Assembly: GCF_009695585.1 (NCBI RefSeq)
Contig: NZ_VUNR01000013.1
Span: 1-64,000 of the forward strand
Direction: 5' to 3'
Length of the DNA: 64,000 nucleotides
From: Anaerovibrio slackiae
GTDB taxonomy: Bacteria; Bacillota; Negativicutes; Selenomonadales; Selenomonadaceae
Part shown: positions 40,527 through 50,767 of the stretch, piece by piece
Layout: every line of letters starts with the position of its first letter
Numbering within the stretch: the first letter of the stretch is position 1
Position numbers and translations under genes: made by a program
The notes under the pieces: model-generated
Told to the model about the DNA's origin: nothing
Databases searched by the model: none
The model's input: the letters and a program-made list of their open reading frames with translations, nothing else

Positions 40527-40937
40527 ATGGCAGACAACAGCAAATTAACCCAGCAGCAGGAGCTATTCGCTCAGAATATTGCAAAGGGCATGAATGATAC
40601 GGATGCTTACAAGGCTGCTGGCTACAAGGCAAAAAACGACCAGACCGCGCAGGCATGTGGCAGCAGGCTGCGGCTTCGGCCAAAGATACAGGCAAGGCTC
40701 AGGGAACTGGCGGATGAAGCGCGGGCCCCCAACATAATGGACAGGCAGCAGATACAGTCACGGCTGACGGAGTACGCCATGCGAAAGGAACAGCCGGATG
40801 AGGTGGTTCCCACTGTGGCGGAGTCCATAAAGGCCATGGAGATGCTATCTAGGCTTCAGGGCTTGTTCATAGATAAGCAGCAGGTTGAGCTTAACGGAGC
40901 ACTGCCGGTCATGATTAGGAATGATGTTCATGAGTAG
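40527..40937 (+). CDS. terS: Terminase small subunit
   Basis: A 136-residue protein of the Terminase_2 family: LTQQQELFAQNIAKGMNDTDAYKAAGY is the helix-turn-helix start, followed by the helical oligomerisation region. It recognises phage DNA for packaging and works with the large subunit, whose gene overlaps the last bases. AGTTAGGTGGTGAGCGT precedes the ATG. Confidence 0.88.
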   Translation: MADNSKLTQQQELFAQNIAKGMNDTDAYKAAGYKAKNDQTAQACGSRLRLRPKIQARLRELADEARAPNIMDRQQIQSRLTEYAMRKEQPDEVVPTVAESIKAMEMLSRLQGLFIDKQQVELNGALPVMIRNDVHE

Positions 40938-42321
40938 CGGTGCAATTACCATATCCATGCAGGAAATGCTGGGAAAGGGATATGCGGAATTCTGGAATTC
41001 AAAGAAACGTTATGTGGTATGCAAGGGCTCCAGAGCTTCAAAGAAGTCCGTAACAGCGGCATATAAGATAATGGTGCGCATGATGGAAATGCCTCTGGCG
41101 AATACGCTGGTAATCAGGAAGACCGGCTCCACACTGAAAGATTCCTGCTGGGCAAAGCTGCAATGGGCAGCAGAAATGCTGAAAGTATCGCACTTGTGGC
41201 ACTTCACAAAGAATCCGCTGGAAGCTACCTACATCCCTACCGGGCAGAAGATACTTTTTAGGGGACTGGATGAGCCCTTAAAGCTGACATCCATTACAGT
41301 TTCCAAAGGTTATCTTTGCTTTGCGTGGCTGGAGGAGGCCTATGAGATTGATGAGCAAAGTTTCAATACTGTAGATGAATCCCTGCGTGGCGTTATGCCA
41401 GAGGGATATTACATCCAGTGGCTGATTATCTTCAATCCCTGGGACAGTTCATCTTGGTTAAAACGGCGGTTCTTTGACGAGCCGCACCCTAACGTGCTGG
41501 CTATGACAACGACATATAAGTGCAACGAATGGCTTTCCAAGGATGACTTGGAGAAGTTTGAGGATATGAGAAAGACGGATCCGGAACGCTATAAGGTGGC
41601 CGGGCTTGCCGAGTGGGGCGTGGCTGCCGGACGGTACTTTAAGCAGTGGGATAGCAGTGTGCACATAGTAGAGCCATTCCAGATACCACAAGGCTGGACG
41701 AGGTTTCGGTCATGTGACTGGGGCAGTGCCAGGCCGTATGCTGTGCTATGGTTTGCTATAGACTATGATAATAACATGTATTGCTACCGTGAGCTGTACG
41801 GCTGGGGTGGCAAACCGAATGTGGGCACTGGTGAAACCGCCAAGGAAGTAGGGCAGAGGATAGCGAAGCTGGAAAAGGCTACTGAGAATGTCAGGTATGG
41901 TGTGCTGGATAACGCCTGCTGGGCGCGGACGGGAGTTACCGGGCCGACTATAGCAGAGGAAATAAACAATGTGCTGACTAAAAGCAAGCTGGTGACGTTT
42001 GGCAAGTGTTCCAAAGGGCGCATAGAGATGGCAAACGCCTTCAAGCAGCGCCTGATTGGCAACAAGCAGAAGGACGGCAGTTTTAAGCCTGCCATCTACT
42101 TTTTCTCTACCTGCGTGCATACTATCAGGACGATACCGCAGCTGGCACATGATGAGCATAACCCGGAGACATACGACACAAAGGGCGAAGACCATATTGC
42201 AGATACGATTGGCTACGCCTGCTTATCGCGGCCTTGGACGCCGACAAAGCCTGCTAAGGACAAGGAAATAGACGGCTGGCGAGAAAATGAATACAGGAAG
42301 CCATCCGCATGGAGTACATAA
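40930..42321 (+). CDS. terL: Terminase large subunit
   Basis: A 463-residue packaging ATPase and nuclease of the Terminase_3/PBSX type: a Walker-A-like CKGSRASKKSV near residue 35, LCFAWLEEAYEID as Walker B with the catalytic Glu, a coupling motif IIFNPWD, and nuclease Asp residues in RSCDWGSARP and GVLDNACW. ATG 40930 (behind TTAGGAATGATGTTC) is preferred over 40921. It overlaps both neighbours, as usual for packaging operons. Confidence 0.92.
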   Translation: MSSGAITISMQEMLGKGYAEFWNSKKRYVVCKGSRASKKSVTAAYKIMVRMMEMPLANTLVIRKTGSTLKDSCWAKLQWAAEMLKVSHLWHFTKNPLEATYIPTGQKILFRGLDEPLKLTSITVSKGYLCFAWLEEAYEIDEQSFNTVDESLRGVMPEGYYIQWLIIFNPWDSSSWLKRRFFDEPHPNVLAMTTTYKCNEWLSKDDLEKFEDMRKTDPERYKVAGLAEWGVAAGRYFKQWDSSVHIVEPFQIPQGWTRFRSCDWGSARPYAVLWFAIDYDNNMYCYRELYGWGGKPNVGTGETAKEVGQRIAKLEKATENVRYGVLDNACWARTGVTGPTIAEEINNVLTKSKLVTFGKCSKGRIEMANAFKQRLIGNKQKDGSFKPAIYFFSTCVHTIRTIPQLAHDEHNPETYDTKGEDHIADTIGYACLSRPWTPTKPAKDKEIDGWRENEYRKPSAWST

Positions 42322-44525
42322 GGGTGACTGATAAGGCGATTGATGAGGTGATTGATTTGGCAGCAACAGAAGATGTTTTTGAAAGGCATAGCACTGACGA
42401 TACTGAACACTCCGTGATTGGCAAGTTCAGGCGGTGGTTTGAGGAAGCAGCTGACTGGGCAGCAGACTGGCGTGAGGAAGCAAAGCAGGACTATGATTTT
42501 GTGGCTGGCAAGCAGTGGGAGCAGGCAGACATTGAAAGATTCCATGAATCGGGCAGACCTGCCATAACCATCAACCGCATCAAGCCTCTTATTAACGTAT
42601 TGAGCGGCTACCAGAGGCTGAACAGGTATGACATAGAGTTCCTGCCACGGACCGGCGATGATGTTGATATTTGCCAGGTGCGCAAGGGTATCACAAAATA
42701 TATCCTTGATGAGTGCGATTATGATTCCGAAGAATCTCATGCTTTTCTTGATGCTGCTATTGGCGGACTAGGCTGGTTTGATGTTGGTTACAAATTCCGT
42801 CCGGAAGTAAATGACGGCGAGGCGTATGTGAAGCGTGAGGACCCGTTCAGTATTTATGTTGACCCGGAAGCTCACAAGACTGATTTCAGTGATGCAAAGT
42901 ATATCTGCCGTGCCAAATGGGTAGACAAGGACGAGCTGGTCATAACGTACCCGGAGCATAAAGCTGAGATAATGGCACAATATGCCATTTATGACAATGC
43001 TGAGAAGAATGATGGAGCGTATGAAGACCCGCTGTGGTACAAACGTGACATTCAAAAGGCGCGTATGGTGGAGTGTTGGTACAAGGTCAAGGAGCGCGAG
43101 AGCATCTATTATATGCAGGACGGCAGTGTGCTGGCACAGGGAGAGATTACGCCAGAGCACTTTCTTAGCGGCGCTGTGCAGGGATACACCAACACCAAAG
43201 TAACGAAAGTGCGCTGTGCTGTTTTTATTGAGCGGTTCCTGCTGGAGGATATACCATCACCGTATGAGCATGGGGAGTTTCCTTTCGTGCCAATTGTCTG
43301 CTACAACTATGGCACCGGGGATTTACCGGCAGGCTTTGTGCGGGACTTGAAGGACCCGCAGCGGGAGATTAACAAGCGGCGCATCCAGGAGCTGCACATA
43401 CTGAATACCACGGGAAATGGCGGTGGCTGGATTGAAGAAGATGCAATGGACAGCCGCCAGAAGGCAGAGTTTGAGCGAAAGGGAAACACTCCTGGCTATT
43501 TTGCTGAGGTTCGTCCTGGGGCAATATCTCAGGGAAAAATCCATGAGCGTATAATGGGGCAGATACCTGCTGCTGTTATTCAGGCAGAAAACCAGGCAAC
43601 AGCAGATTTGACCGCTGTGTCAGGTATCAATGAGGCATTGATGGGGACGGACATAGCTTCCACATCGTCAGGACGTGCCATCGAGTTAAAGCAGAAGCAG
43701 GCGATTACCCATATTGCGCCGATGTTTGACAACCTTCGCAAAGCGAAGAAGAAGATTGCATATCGTCTCTGGGGGAAGCGCGGCTTTAAAGGCATCATTC
43801 CACAGTATTACACCGATGATAAGGTTTATCGCGTTGAGGGAAAGAACGGTCAGCAGTTCATCAGGGTAAATCAGCAGGTTATCCAGCAGGACCCGTTAGG
43901 AAGGATTATCCACCAAACGTTGAACAATCTTTCCGAGGGCGAGTTCGACATTGTTATAAGTGATACGCAGGCATCTACAACGCAGCGTCAGGCACAGCTG
44001 TGGAGTTTAGTGGACAGCGTAAAGAACCTGGGCATACCTGGAGATTTGATATTTGATGTTATTCTGGACCTGTCCGACCTGCCTAACAAAGAAGAAATTA
44101 AGCAACGCTGGCAGCAGCGTCAGCAGGCGCAGGCACAGGCACAGCAGCAACAGGCCCAGCAGCAGTTGCAGCTGGAGATGATAAAGAACCAGAGCCAAAG
44201 CCAGAGCATCAGCTTCAAGGATGCGCCGTTGCCAATTCAGCTGGCGATGGCAGCCAAGCAGGGGCTGATTGATGCGCAGATTGCGCAGTACGCAATCAAC
44301 CTATCTGTTCAGCAGATGTTTCCACAATTGGCGGAGCAAATGCAGCAGCAGGCACAGCAGGCCGCTGTGCAGCAACAGATGCAGCTTGCAGCCCAACAGC
44401 AGCAGGAACAGCAGGCACAGCCGTCAATCGCACAACAGCAGCCTAACAACGGCAGAGGCCAAGGGGGCGGCATGACACAGGCAGCTGTCCAGTCTTTGAT
44501 TAATGGACAGGGTCCTGCAATGTAA
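42309..44525 (+). CDS. P22-like portal protein
   Basis: A 738-residue portal of the P22 gp1 type: WREEAKQDYDFVAGKQWEQ near the start, RPAITINRIKPLINVLSGYQ, and DLKDPQREINKRRIQELHIL later. The C-terminal 130 residues are Gln/Ala-rich, as in podovirus portals with long barrels. It forms the DNA gate of the capsid. It starts 13 bp inside terL. Confidence 0.92.
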   Translation: MEYIRVTDKAIDEVIDLAATEDVFERHSTDDTEHSVIGKFRRWFEEAADWAADWREEAKQDYDFVAGKQWEQADIERFHESGRPAITINRIKPLINVLSGYQRLNRYDIEFLPRTGDDVDICQVRKGITKYILDECDYDSEESHAFLDAAIGGLGWFDVGYKFRPEVNDGEAYVKREDPFSIYVDPEAHKTDFSDAKYICRAKWVDKDELVITYPEHKAEIMAQYAIYDNAEKNDGAYEDPLWYKRDIQKARMVECWYKVKERESIYYMQDGSVLAQGEITPEHFLSGAVQGYTNTKVTKVRCAVFIERFLLEDIPSPYEHGEFPFVPIVCYNYGTGDLPAGFVRDLKDPQREINKRRIQELHILNTTGNGGGWIEEDAMDSRQKAEFERKGNTPGYFAEVRPGAISQGKIHERIMGQIPAAVIQAENQATADLTAVSGINEALMGTDIASTSSGRAIELKQKQAITHIAPMFDNLRKAKKKIAYRLWGKRGFKGIIPQYYTDDKVYRVEGKNGQQFIRVNQQVIQQDPLGRIIHQTLNNLSEGEFDIVISDTQASTTQRQAQLWSLVDSVKNLGIPGDLIFDVILDLSDLPNKEEIKQRWQQRQQAQAQAQQQQAQQQLQLEMIKNQSQSQSISFKDAPLPIQLAMAAKQGLIDAQIAQYAINLSVQQMFPQLAEQMQQQAQQAAVQQQMQLAAQQQQEQQAQPSIAQQQPNNGRGQGGGMTQAAVQSLINGQGPAM

Positions 44526-44537
44526 GGAGGTGATAGC

Positions 44538-44765
44538 ATGGCAGTAAGGAAAGCAAAGCCGATTATCAATGAGGCAGATTCAGATGCGACTCAGGGTGTA
44601 CCAGTCAATGAAACTGAAATTAAGGAGGCACCAGCTCCTTTTGAAGCGTTTCGCCTGAATCTCATTCAGCTTGGCAACGAGATGATTGAAAAGGTTCGTG
44701 GTAAGCAGATTGATGTTTGTGATGGCATCGATAAGATTGTGTCTATCTATAATGCAGTGAAGTAG
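44538..44765 (+). CDS. Small virion-associated protein (unknown)
   Basis: A 75-residue protein between portal and scaffold with GTAAGGAGGTGATAGC before the ATG. Hydrophilic, with a helical C-terminus. No family recognised. Confidence 0.55.
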   Translation: MAVRKAKPIINEADSDATQGVPVNETEIKEAPAPFEAFRLNLIQLGNEMIEKVRGKQIDVCDGIDKIVSIYNAVK

Positions 44766-44883
44766 GCTGTTTCAGCCTGCTGCTATAAAACGCGTCGCCT
44801 GCGGTTAAAGGGCGTTTTCCGTGCCGCCTACGATAAGGGCGCATTTCGTACACTGAAACGATATTCAGAAAGGAAGTATTCAA

Positions 44884-46062
44884 ATGAGCAGAATGAATTT
44901 TGTTTTTGATTTGCAGATGTTTGCAGAAGACGATGAGCATGTTGATGATAATGCCAATGAGGGCGTTGTAGAGGAAAAAGCAGGCAATGCTTCTGGCAGT
45001 GAGGAAGAAAACTTTGAGGTGCCGGATGAGCTGGCAGGTATTCCGGAGGATATTGCCAGGGAGATTGTGGCCGAGCATGAGCAGAACCAGCAGTCTCCGG
45101 AGGAAAGCGACAATAATGCTGAAGGAAACAGTTCAGATTCAACCGCTGAAGATGGCAGCGATAACAACCATGATGATGAAGAACTGGTGCCAAAGGAGCC
45201 TATTCCATATGTGCGATTTAAGCAGCAGGTGGACAAGAACCGCCAGCTGGAGGAGCTGGTGAAAAACCTTCAGCAGAGGCTGGAAAGCGGAAGTCAGGGT
45301 GATGTTAATCAGTCGTCCCAGGCGCCTAATATGCAGGTTGTGAATGTTGCACAGCCGCAGAACCAGCAGGCTGCTGATAGCACTCAGCAGGCAATGCCTA
45401 TCCTTAATGATGATGTTGCAGCTAAGATTCAGCAGGCCATTGATAGCGAGGCTATGCAGCTTTCCGGCGTGACAGCGGAGGAAATAGCGGGTTTCAAGTA
45501 CCTTGACGATGATGATAAACGCAAGCAGACATGGGAAACCGCCCGCCGTATGGCTCAGAACAATGTCATGCAGAAGATCGCCATGGCACGTCAGCAGCAG
45601 ATGGAGCAGAGCCGCCGTGTGATTGCACAGCATAATCAGGCGGTACTGGACTATAACTCTTTCGCCCAGAAGGAGTTCAAGGACCCTGAGTACAAGAACA
45701 TCATGCAGTATGCGACCAATGAATACTTCGAGAAGGAGACCGGGCAGACGGAGCAGGGCGTGATTGCGGCAGCCTACTCACGTATCGAGCACAATACAGC
45801 CTCGCCGCAGGATATTGCCCTGATTAAGCGGTATTACACCGATGCCAAGAACTCCTATATGGCCAGGTATGGCAAGAGCAACAAGAACAACAACGTATTG
45901 AGTAAAGTAAAGCAGGGAAAGGCATTTCCGCGTTCCTCAACCATTGATGGGGCCGGTACTGATACCGGCGGCGTTACGCTTGAAACACTGTCCAAAATGC
46001 TTGAGGATAAGCCGTTTGATGAGATACCAAAGGAGTACCAGGAGATGCTTTTAGGCTATTGA
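44884..46062 (+). CDS. Scaffold-like capsid assembly protein
   Basis: A 392-residue protein: a very acidic low-complexity N-terminus (residues 15-100), a helical Gln-rich middle and a compact C-terminus. Size, charge and position between portal and major capsid fit a scaffolding protein of the P22/N4-like type. The opening MSRMNFVFDLQMFAE is a common beginning of such proteins in Firmicute phages. Evidence is position and composition. Confidence 0.65.
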   Translation: MSRMNFVFDLQMFAEDDEHVDDNANEGVVEEKAGNASGSEEENFEVPDELAGIPEDIAREIVAEHEQNQQSPEESDNNAEGNSSDSTAEDGSDNNHDDEELVPKEPIPYVRFKQQVDKNRQLEELVKNLQQRLESGSQGDVNQSSQAPNMQVVNVAQPQNQQAADSTQQAMPILNDDVAAKIQQAIDSEAMQLSGVTAEEIAGFKYLDDDDKRKQTWETARRMAQNNVMQKIAMARQQQMEQSRRVIAQHNQAVLDYNSFAQKEFKDPEYKNIMQYATNEYFEKETGQTEQGVIAAAYSRIEHNTASPQDIALIKRYYTDAKNSYMARYGKSNKNNNVLSKVKQGKAFPRSSTIDGAGTDTGGVTLETLSKMLEDKPFDEIPKEYQEMLLGY

Positions 46063-46102
46063 TAGCCGCCTGCTGTTCGTATCATGAAAGGAATGATATT
46101 AA

Positions 46103-47092
46103 ATGGCATTGACTACAATTCCTAAGGAATTAGTCCTGAAAGCGTGGGCAAAGAATTGCTGGGAGGCAGGCCTCCGCAAGTGTTTTTTTCAGCGCTTTAC
46201 AGGCAATAGCTCCGACAACATCGTACAGATTAAGACTGACCTGCAGAAGGGCAGGGGCGACAGCATCAATATTCCATTGCTGCTGCCGCTGAAGGGGACA
46301 GGCATTAGCGGTGATAATATGCTGGAAGGCAACGAGGAAGCAATGATTTACCGCTCCTTCGATGTCAGCATAGACCAGGTTCGTAATGCAGTCCGCCTGA
46401 CCGGCCGCTTCGAGGAGCAGAAGACTCAGCAGAATATGCGGGAGGATGCCCGTACCAACCTGTCCAACTGGCTGGCTGATACCATCGACAAGAAGATTTT
46501 CAAGGTGCTCAGCACATCCCCGTCTGCTGACAGGGTGGTTTATGCCGGTTCCGCTAACTCCGAGAATACCATCGGTGCAGCTGATGTATTCAGCACCGAC
46601 ATTATTGGCGAGGCAAAGCGGCTGGCTACGGCTGATGAAGACACCGCTGTGCGTCCTATTCGTATCAATGGTGCAGACCGCTATATCATGATTATCGACC
46701 AGTATCAGGCCCGCGACCTGATGAAGGATGCCCGCTGGCTGGAAGCTCAGCAGTATGCCAATATCCGTGGTGAGAAGAACCCTATTTTTACCGGTGCTCT
46801 CGGCATGTATAACGGCGTTGTCATTCATCAGTGCAATCGCGTACTGCGTACTGATACCGGTGCTTCCAACACCAAGGTAGGTCACGCATTGTTCTTGGGG
46901 GCTCAGGCAGCCGTTATGGCTGTTGGCAACAATCCGCGCTGGGACGAGAAGACCTTCGACTACGGGAACCAGTATGGTGTTTCCTTTGGCCGCATGTTTG
47001 GCATCAAGAAGTCTGCTTTTGACTATGATGGTGATGGCATGGCAACCGATTACGGCTGCGTAAATGTCATGACGTCCTCCGTGGATGATTAA
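46103..47092 (+). CDS. Major capsid protein (N4-gp56 family)
   Basis: A 329-residue protein of the N4-gp56 (DUF4043) capsid family. The signs are KAWAKNCWEAGLRKCFFQRF near the start, GRGDSINIPLLLPLKGTG and the later GRMFGIKKSAFDYDG. It forms the HK97-fold shell. Codon use is strongly biased, as for a highly made protein. A long hairpin follows at 47109-47156. Confidence 0.9.
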   Translation: MALTTIPKELVLKAWAKNCWEAGLRKCFFQRFTGNSSDNIVQIKTDLQKGRGDSINIPLLLPLKGTGISGDNMLEGNEEAMIYRSFDVSIDQVRNAVRLTGRFEEQKTQQNMREDARTNLSNWLADTIDKKIFKVLSTSPSADRVVYAGSANSENTIGAADVFSTDIIGEAKRLATADEDTAVRPIRINGADRYIMIIDQYQARDLMKDARWLEAQQYANIRGEKNPIFTGALGMYNGVVIHQCNRVLRTDTGASNTKVGHALFLGAQAAVMAVGNNPRWDEKTFDYGNQYGVSFGRMFGIKKSAFDYDGDGMATDYGCVNVMTSSVDD

Positions 47093-47108
47093 TTGATTGA
47101 TTGACGGA

Positions 47109-47156
47109 AAGTTGCTGAGGCGTGCCAGGCGCCGGTACGCCTTCATGCAGCTTGCT
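47109..47156 (+). other. Hairpin after the capsid gene
   Basis: AGGCGT/ACGCCT (47118-47123 and 47137-47142) inside an outer AAGTTGC/GCAGCTT stem. There is no T run, so it is more likely an mRNA-stability or partial-termination element than a full terminator. Confidence 0.5.
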
Positions 47157-47171
47157 TAGGAGGTGCTTATA

Positions 47172-47825
47172 GTGACTTTGGTGGATATTATTGACAGGGT
47201 GCGTACAAATACCCACGACAAGGATGTTCTGGAGTATGAAGATACGACCATTACGGACTATATCAACGATGGCATCAGGTTTGTACGCCGGACTATCCTC
47301 AGTATTGATGCGTTGCAGCTGCTTGATGATATTGTCACAGGCACGTTACCGGCAGGTGAAGCCATAATTCAGCAGGATATGAGGTCCTCGGCAGTGCTTG
47401 AGGTTCGCATTAATGGAAAACGGATTGACAGGATAAGCCCTTGGGGAATTTACGATACCAGGGAGCGGGGAATGCCGCAGGGATATTTTGTAACCGGCTT
47501 CGGTAAGATTAATGTATGGCCTGTACCATCTGAAGATGTGGAGTACAGCATAATGGCCATACGCGACATGGTATTACTTAGAAACCTTGACGACGAGTTC
47601 CCAATGATGAATGAGCTGGTTGATTTCGTTGTGGAGTATGCCTGCATCAGAGCATCCATGACGAATGAGTTTGATTTATCCCAGGAAACTAGTGTAATGG
47701 GTTCAGTGGTTTCCCAGATTGAAGATTTGATCAGGAAGTATAATTCCAGAGGCATACAGGCTGGCGGTTATTGGGACACGGCTGAAACCGCTATTAGCGA
47801 TTATGGCAGGAGGCGTTACAGATGA
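47172..47825 (+). CDS. Head-to-tail adaptor (P22 gp4-like/DUF6682)
   Basis: A 217-residue helical protein directly after the capsid gene (VDIIDRVRTNTHDKDVLEYE, ITDYINDGIRFVRRTILSI), the usual place and pattern of the adaptor that binds the portal ring in podoviruses. GTG 47172 is chosen because AGGAGG is 9 bases upstream. It overlaps the next gene by 4 bp. Confidence 0.7.
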   Translation: MTLVDIIDRVRTNTHDKDVLEYEDTTITDYINDGIRFVRRTILSIDALQLLDDIVTGTLPAGEAIIQQDMRSSAVLEVRINGKRIDRISPWGIYDTRERGMPQGYFVTGFGKINVWPVPSEDVEYSIMAIRDMVLLRNLDDEFPMMNELVDFVVEYACIRASMTNEFDLSQETSVMGSVVSQIEDLIRKYNSRGIQAGGYWDTAETAISDYGRRRYR

Positions 47826-49327
47826 GGCTGTCAGCAAAGCACGCTAATCAGCAGACAGTTGAATATAGGGACTTTACCGGCGGGCTGAATACGACCAATG
47901 CAATAGAGATGATTGAGATGAATGAGCTTAATCGCTGCGTGAATTTTGAGCTTATGGGTAATCTTCTCCGGACAGTATCAGGTACCAAGGATATTTACAG
48001 GACTGACAGCCTTCATTTCACAGATATGTTCTTCGACACAATTAACGGTTTGCTGCTGCTGTGCACCAAGGATAGGCATGTATATACGCTTATGACGGAT
48101 GGCACGCAGCTGACTGACAGGGGAACGCTCACAGGCAAAGTAACGCCTGGATTTGCTTCATGGGAAGATGGCGTTTTGATTGCTTCCGGCGGAAAGCTGC
48201 AATACTGGAATGGGGCGGAGCTTGTAGCCATTGAAGCCTCCCCAGATGTATGCAACGGTGTATTTGTAAGCCATGGCCGGGTAATTGTTTATTATGACGA
48301 TGTAATCCACTATTCTGCTGTTGGTGATGAAACCAACTGGACTGAGGACTCCAACGATGATTCATCCTCCAAATGGCTTCAGGTCGGCTATAAGGATGGC
48401 GGAAAGATAACGGCAGTAGTTAATCTTTCTGCCGATATAATTGCTTTCAAGAGCAACAACACCGCCTTTCATATTGCCGGGCAATACCCGGACTGGGCGC
48501 AAAGAGAAATAAGCCGCAACATCAGCAACAGAAGCTGGAGAACTGCACTTGCTCTAACAAATAGTGCAGTCGTGCTAGGGGATAATTCCTTGCAGGCGTT
48601 ATCAACTACAGATGATTACGGTGAAATAAAAGCAAGTGACTTAGGGGTAAAGGTTCAGGACAATATAAAGGCGTTGCCTTCAAGTATGAAGCTGAGGTAT
48701 GTTGCTCCTTTAAACCAGCTATGGCTCATCAGTGGCGAAAGAAGATTTTTGTTCATGGATGTGGCAAGGGGAGCATTCTTCATGCGCGAATATAATTCAC
48801 CTGCGGTAGATGTCTGTTACCGCAGGGAAACTGTATTTGTATTGAAAGATAACGCTGTTTGTTATCTTGATAACGGCATGGACATACACGATGACGGTGA
48901 GCCTTTGAGATGGGAAATGTACTGCAAGACAATAGTGTCATACAATGATTATCTGGTTAAGCGTGGCAGGGTAGACATAACGCCGTTATTTCAGACTTAT
49001 GCATATGTGAATTACTATGTTGGGCATGTATTGTATTCCGAGCTTGTGCCGAAGGAAGCTCTGCAGATATGGCACGATTACACCCAGATATATCATAGCA
49101 AGCGTGGCATAAAGGGCAAACCTATTGCCAACATTTATACGAACGGTGATGAAATATATGACAATGATTATGAAATATATGGCAACACAACTTACTTAAA
49201 ATCCACTGCTTATGTGCGGCAGAGCAAACGGCAGCTTGACCGCCATAAGGCCATCAAAACTTACGGCAAGGGTTCTGGTGGGAGATTTATATTAAACCTT
49301 ATCAGTTATGATGTAGCGGAGGTGTAA
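47822..49327 (+). CDS. Tail hub/nozzle-like protein
   Basis: A 501-residue beta-rich protein with a repeated blade-like pattern (LHFTDMFFDTINGLLLLC, VYTLMTDGTQL, VLIASGGKLQYWNG, VIVYYDDVIHYSAVGDET), which suggests a propeller. In podoviruses a P22 gp10-type protein with this pattern closes the portal channel. The family is not certain; the place between adaptor and tail fibre supports a tail-hub role. Confidence 0.6.
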   Translation: MRLSAKHANQQTVEYRDFTGGLNTTNAIEMIEMNELNRCVNFELMGNLLRTVSGTKDIYRTDSLHFTDMFFDTINGLLLLCTKDRHVYTLMTDGTQLTDRGTLTGKVTPGFASWEDGVLIASGGKLQYWNGAELVAIEASPDVCNGVFVSHGRVIVYYDDVIHYSAVGDETNWTEDSNDDSSSKWLQVGYKDGGKITAVVNLSADIIAFKSNNTAFHIAGQYPDWAQREISRNISNRSWRTALALTNSAVVLGDNSLQALSTTDDYGEIKASDLGVKVQDNIKALPSSMKLRYVAPLNQLWLISGERRFLFMDVARGAFFMREYNSPAVDVCYRRETVFVLKDNAVCYLDNGMDIHDDGEPLRWEMYCKTIVSYNDYLVKRGRVDITPLFQTYAYVNYYVGHVLYSELVPKEALQIWHDYTQIYHSKRGIKGKPIANIYTNGDEIYDNDYEIYGNTTYLKSTAYVRQSKRQLDRHKAIKTYGKGSGGRFILNLISYDVAEV

Positions 49328-49333
49328 ATTATT

Positions 49334-50368
49334 ATGGCTAAATTTCAGCAGGGCTGGCCGCTGGATTACCGCAATGGCGGCGATACAGTTGATGATATGG
49401 CACAAAAATACAGCAAGGAGTTCAACAAGGTTTATGAGCATTTAAATTCGCTGAGGGTAAGTTCTGATGGAGGCACATTTCCTACCGAGCCGGAACCATA
49501 CCAGCTGCGAATTTCTGACAACAAGTTTTACATACGCAATGCGGAAAATACAGCCTGGGTATGGCTGTTTGATGTGAAGTATCGTATGGGGATTGCAGGC
49601 AGTGAGCAGTCTGTAGTGATTACAAGCGATGATGTTACCACAAAAGCTGAACCTTCCAAGATAGTAAAGACCAATTCATTGGGAAAAATTGATGCTGATA
49701 TTACAGGAAGTGCAGCGAAGCTGGGAGGCCATCCTGCTGCTGATTACGTTTTAAAGAGTCTGGTTTCTGCAACTGGTGGAGCAAATAAGATTGTGCAGAC
49801 TGACAGCAAAGGTGTAGCGAACATTTCCATTAGCGGGAGTGCAACCAGCCTGAATGGCATGGGGGCAGATTATTATCTGAATGTGGATTCCGTAGCGCGG
49901 CCTGTTGCAAGTGGAAAGGTAACGTATGAGAACGACAAAATTGTTAAGACGAATGATGACGGACTTTTGCCTGTGGATATAACAGGAAGCGCTGCAAGAA
50001 TATCCGGCATCTCTATAAGGCTGGATGATTTGCAGGATGGCGAAATACTGGTGTATCGCTCAGGAACCCGTACCTTTGTCAATGAAGCCAAGGGCGGGAG
50101 CAAGGCACTTACCGTTACCTATGAAGGAGTCCCACTGGTTCAGTACAACGGAGATGAGCCTCGCACTGTAGACCTGTCAATCTGCAATCCGTTTGAGTAC
50201 GACGGATATGGTGACATAGGCCCGAGGCTGGCATATCCTTTTTTGCTGGACAGCAACGGCGATATAACCATAAGCGAAGAATATGCAGAAGCAGGCATTC
50301 CTGGTGGCGTCGTTGGTACCGGCATTTCGGTTGTAAATGGTACATATTGCGTAACTTATGAAGAATAG
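49334..50368 (+). CDS. Tail fibre-like protein with triple repeat
   Basis: A 344-residue protein. The middle has three similar units that each end in a DITGSA/SISGSA motif (KIDADITGSAAKLGGHPAAD, ANISISGSATSLNG, LLPVDITGSAARISG), as in trimeric fibre shafts. It ends in GTGISVVNGTYCVTYEE, almost the same tag as in the protein at 51635-51901. It may be the fibre base that carries the receptor-binding module made by the DGR target downstream. Confidence 0.65.
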   Translation: MAKFQQGWPLDYRNGGDTVDDMAQKYSKEFNKVYEHLNSLRVSSDGGTFPTEPEPYQLRISDNKFYIRNAENTAWVWLFDVKYRMGIAGSEQSVVITSDDVTTKAEPSKIVKTNSLGKIDADITGSAAKLGGHPAADYVLKSLVSATGGANKIVQTDSKGVANISISGSATSLNGMGADYYLNVDSVARPVASGKVTYENDKIVKTNDDGLLPVDITGSAARISGISIRLDDLQDGEILVYRSGTRTFVNEAKGGSKALTVTYEGVPLVQYNGDEPRTVDLSICNPFEYDGYGDIGPRLAYPFLLDSNGDITISEEYAEAGIPGGVVGTGISVVNGTYCVTYEE

Positions 50369-50388
50369 CATGAAAGCAGGTGTTTTTT

Positions 50389-50679
50389 ATGCCTAGGGTG
50401 AATGTGACACGGGACTGGAAGCTGTTGCCAGCGTCCTCAGGGACCATAGACAATAACGGCGTTGTCCCGGTTGAAATATCTCAGGATAAGGAAGTCGGGA
50501 TTGTAATCCATCCCAAAAGCCGTTTTTCCTACATGAATGTTGAGCTTTATATAAAAAGCCACAAACAGGACACTATAGTATCGCTGGTTGAGTTTGCAGA
50601 GTCCGGCCAGTCCAGTGCCGGTAATATACCGGATGAAAAAATTGCTACAGATGATGATATTGATAAAATGTTTGATTAA
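50389..50679 (+). CDS. Small virion protein ending in TDDDIDKMF
   Basis: A 96-residue protein, beta-rich (MPRVNVTRDWKLLPASSGTI and onward), ending in ATDDDIDKMFD. The same ending recurs in the protein at 50768-51283. This C-terminal tag is common in phage structural proteins and may guide assembly. ATG 50389 behind GAAAGCAGGTGTTTTTT is preferred over GTG 50380. Confidence 0.6.
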   Translation: MPRVNVTRDWKLLPASSGTIDNNGVVPVEISQDKEVGIVIHPKSRFSYMNVELYIKSHKQDTIVSLVEFAESGQSSAGNIPDEKIATDDDIDKMFD

Positions 50680-50767
50680 ATTTGAATTTATCTGATGTAT
50701 AGGCGGCCGCTATACACCCAGATGAAGATATATTATTTTATGCTACTACGAAAGGATGTATGTTATT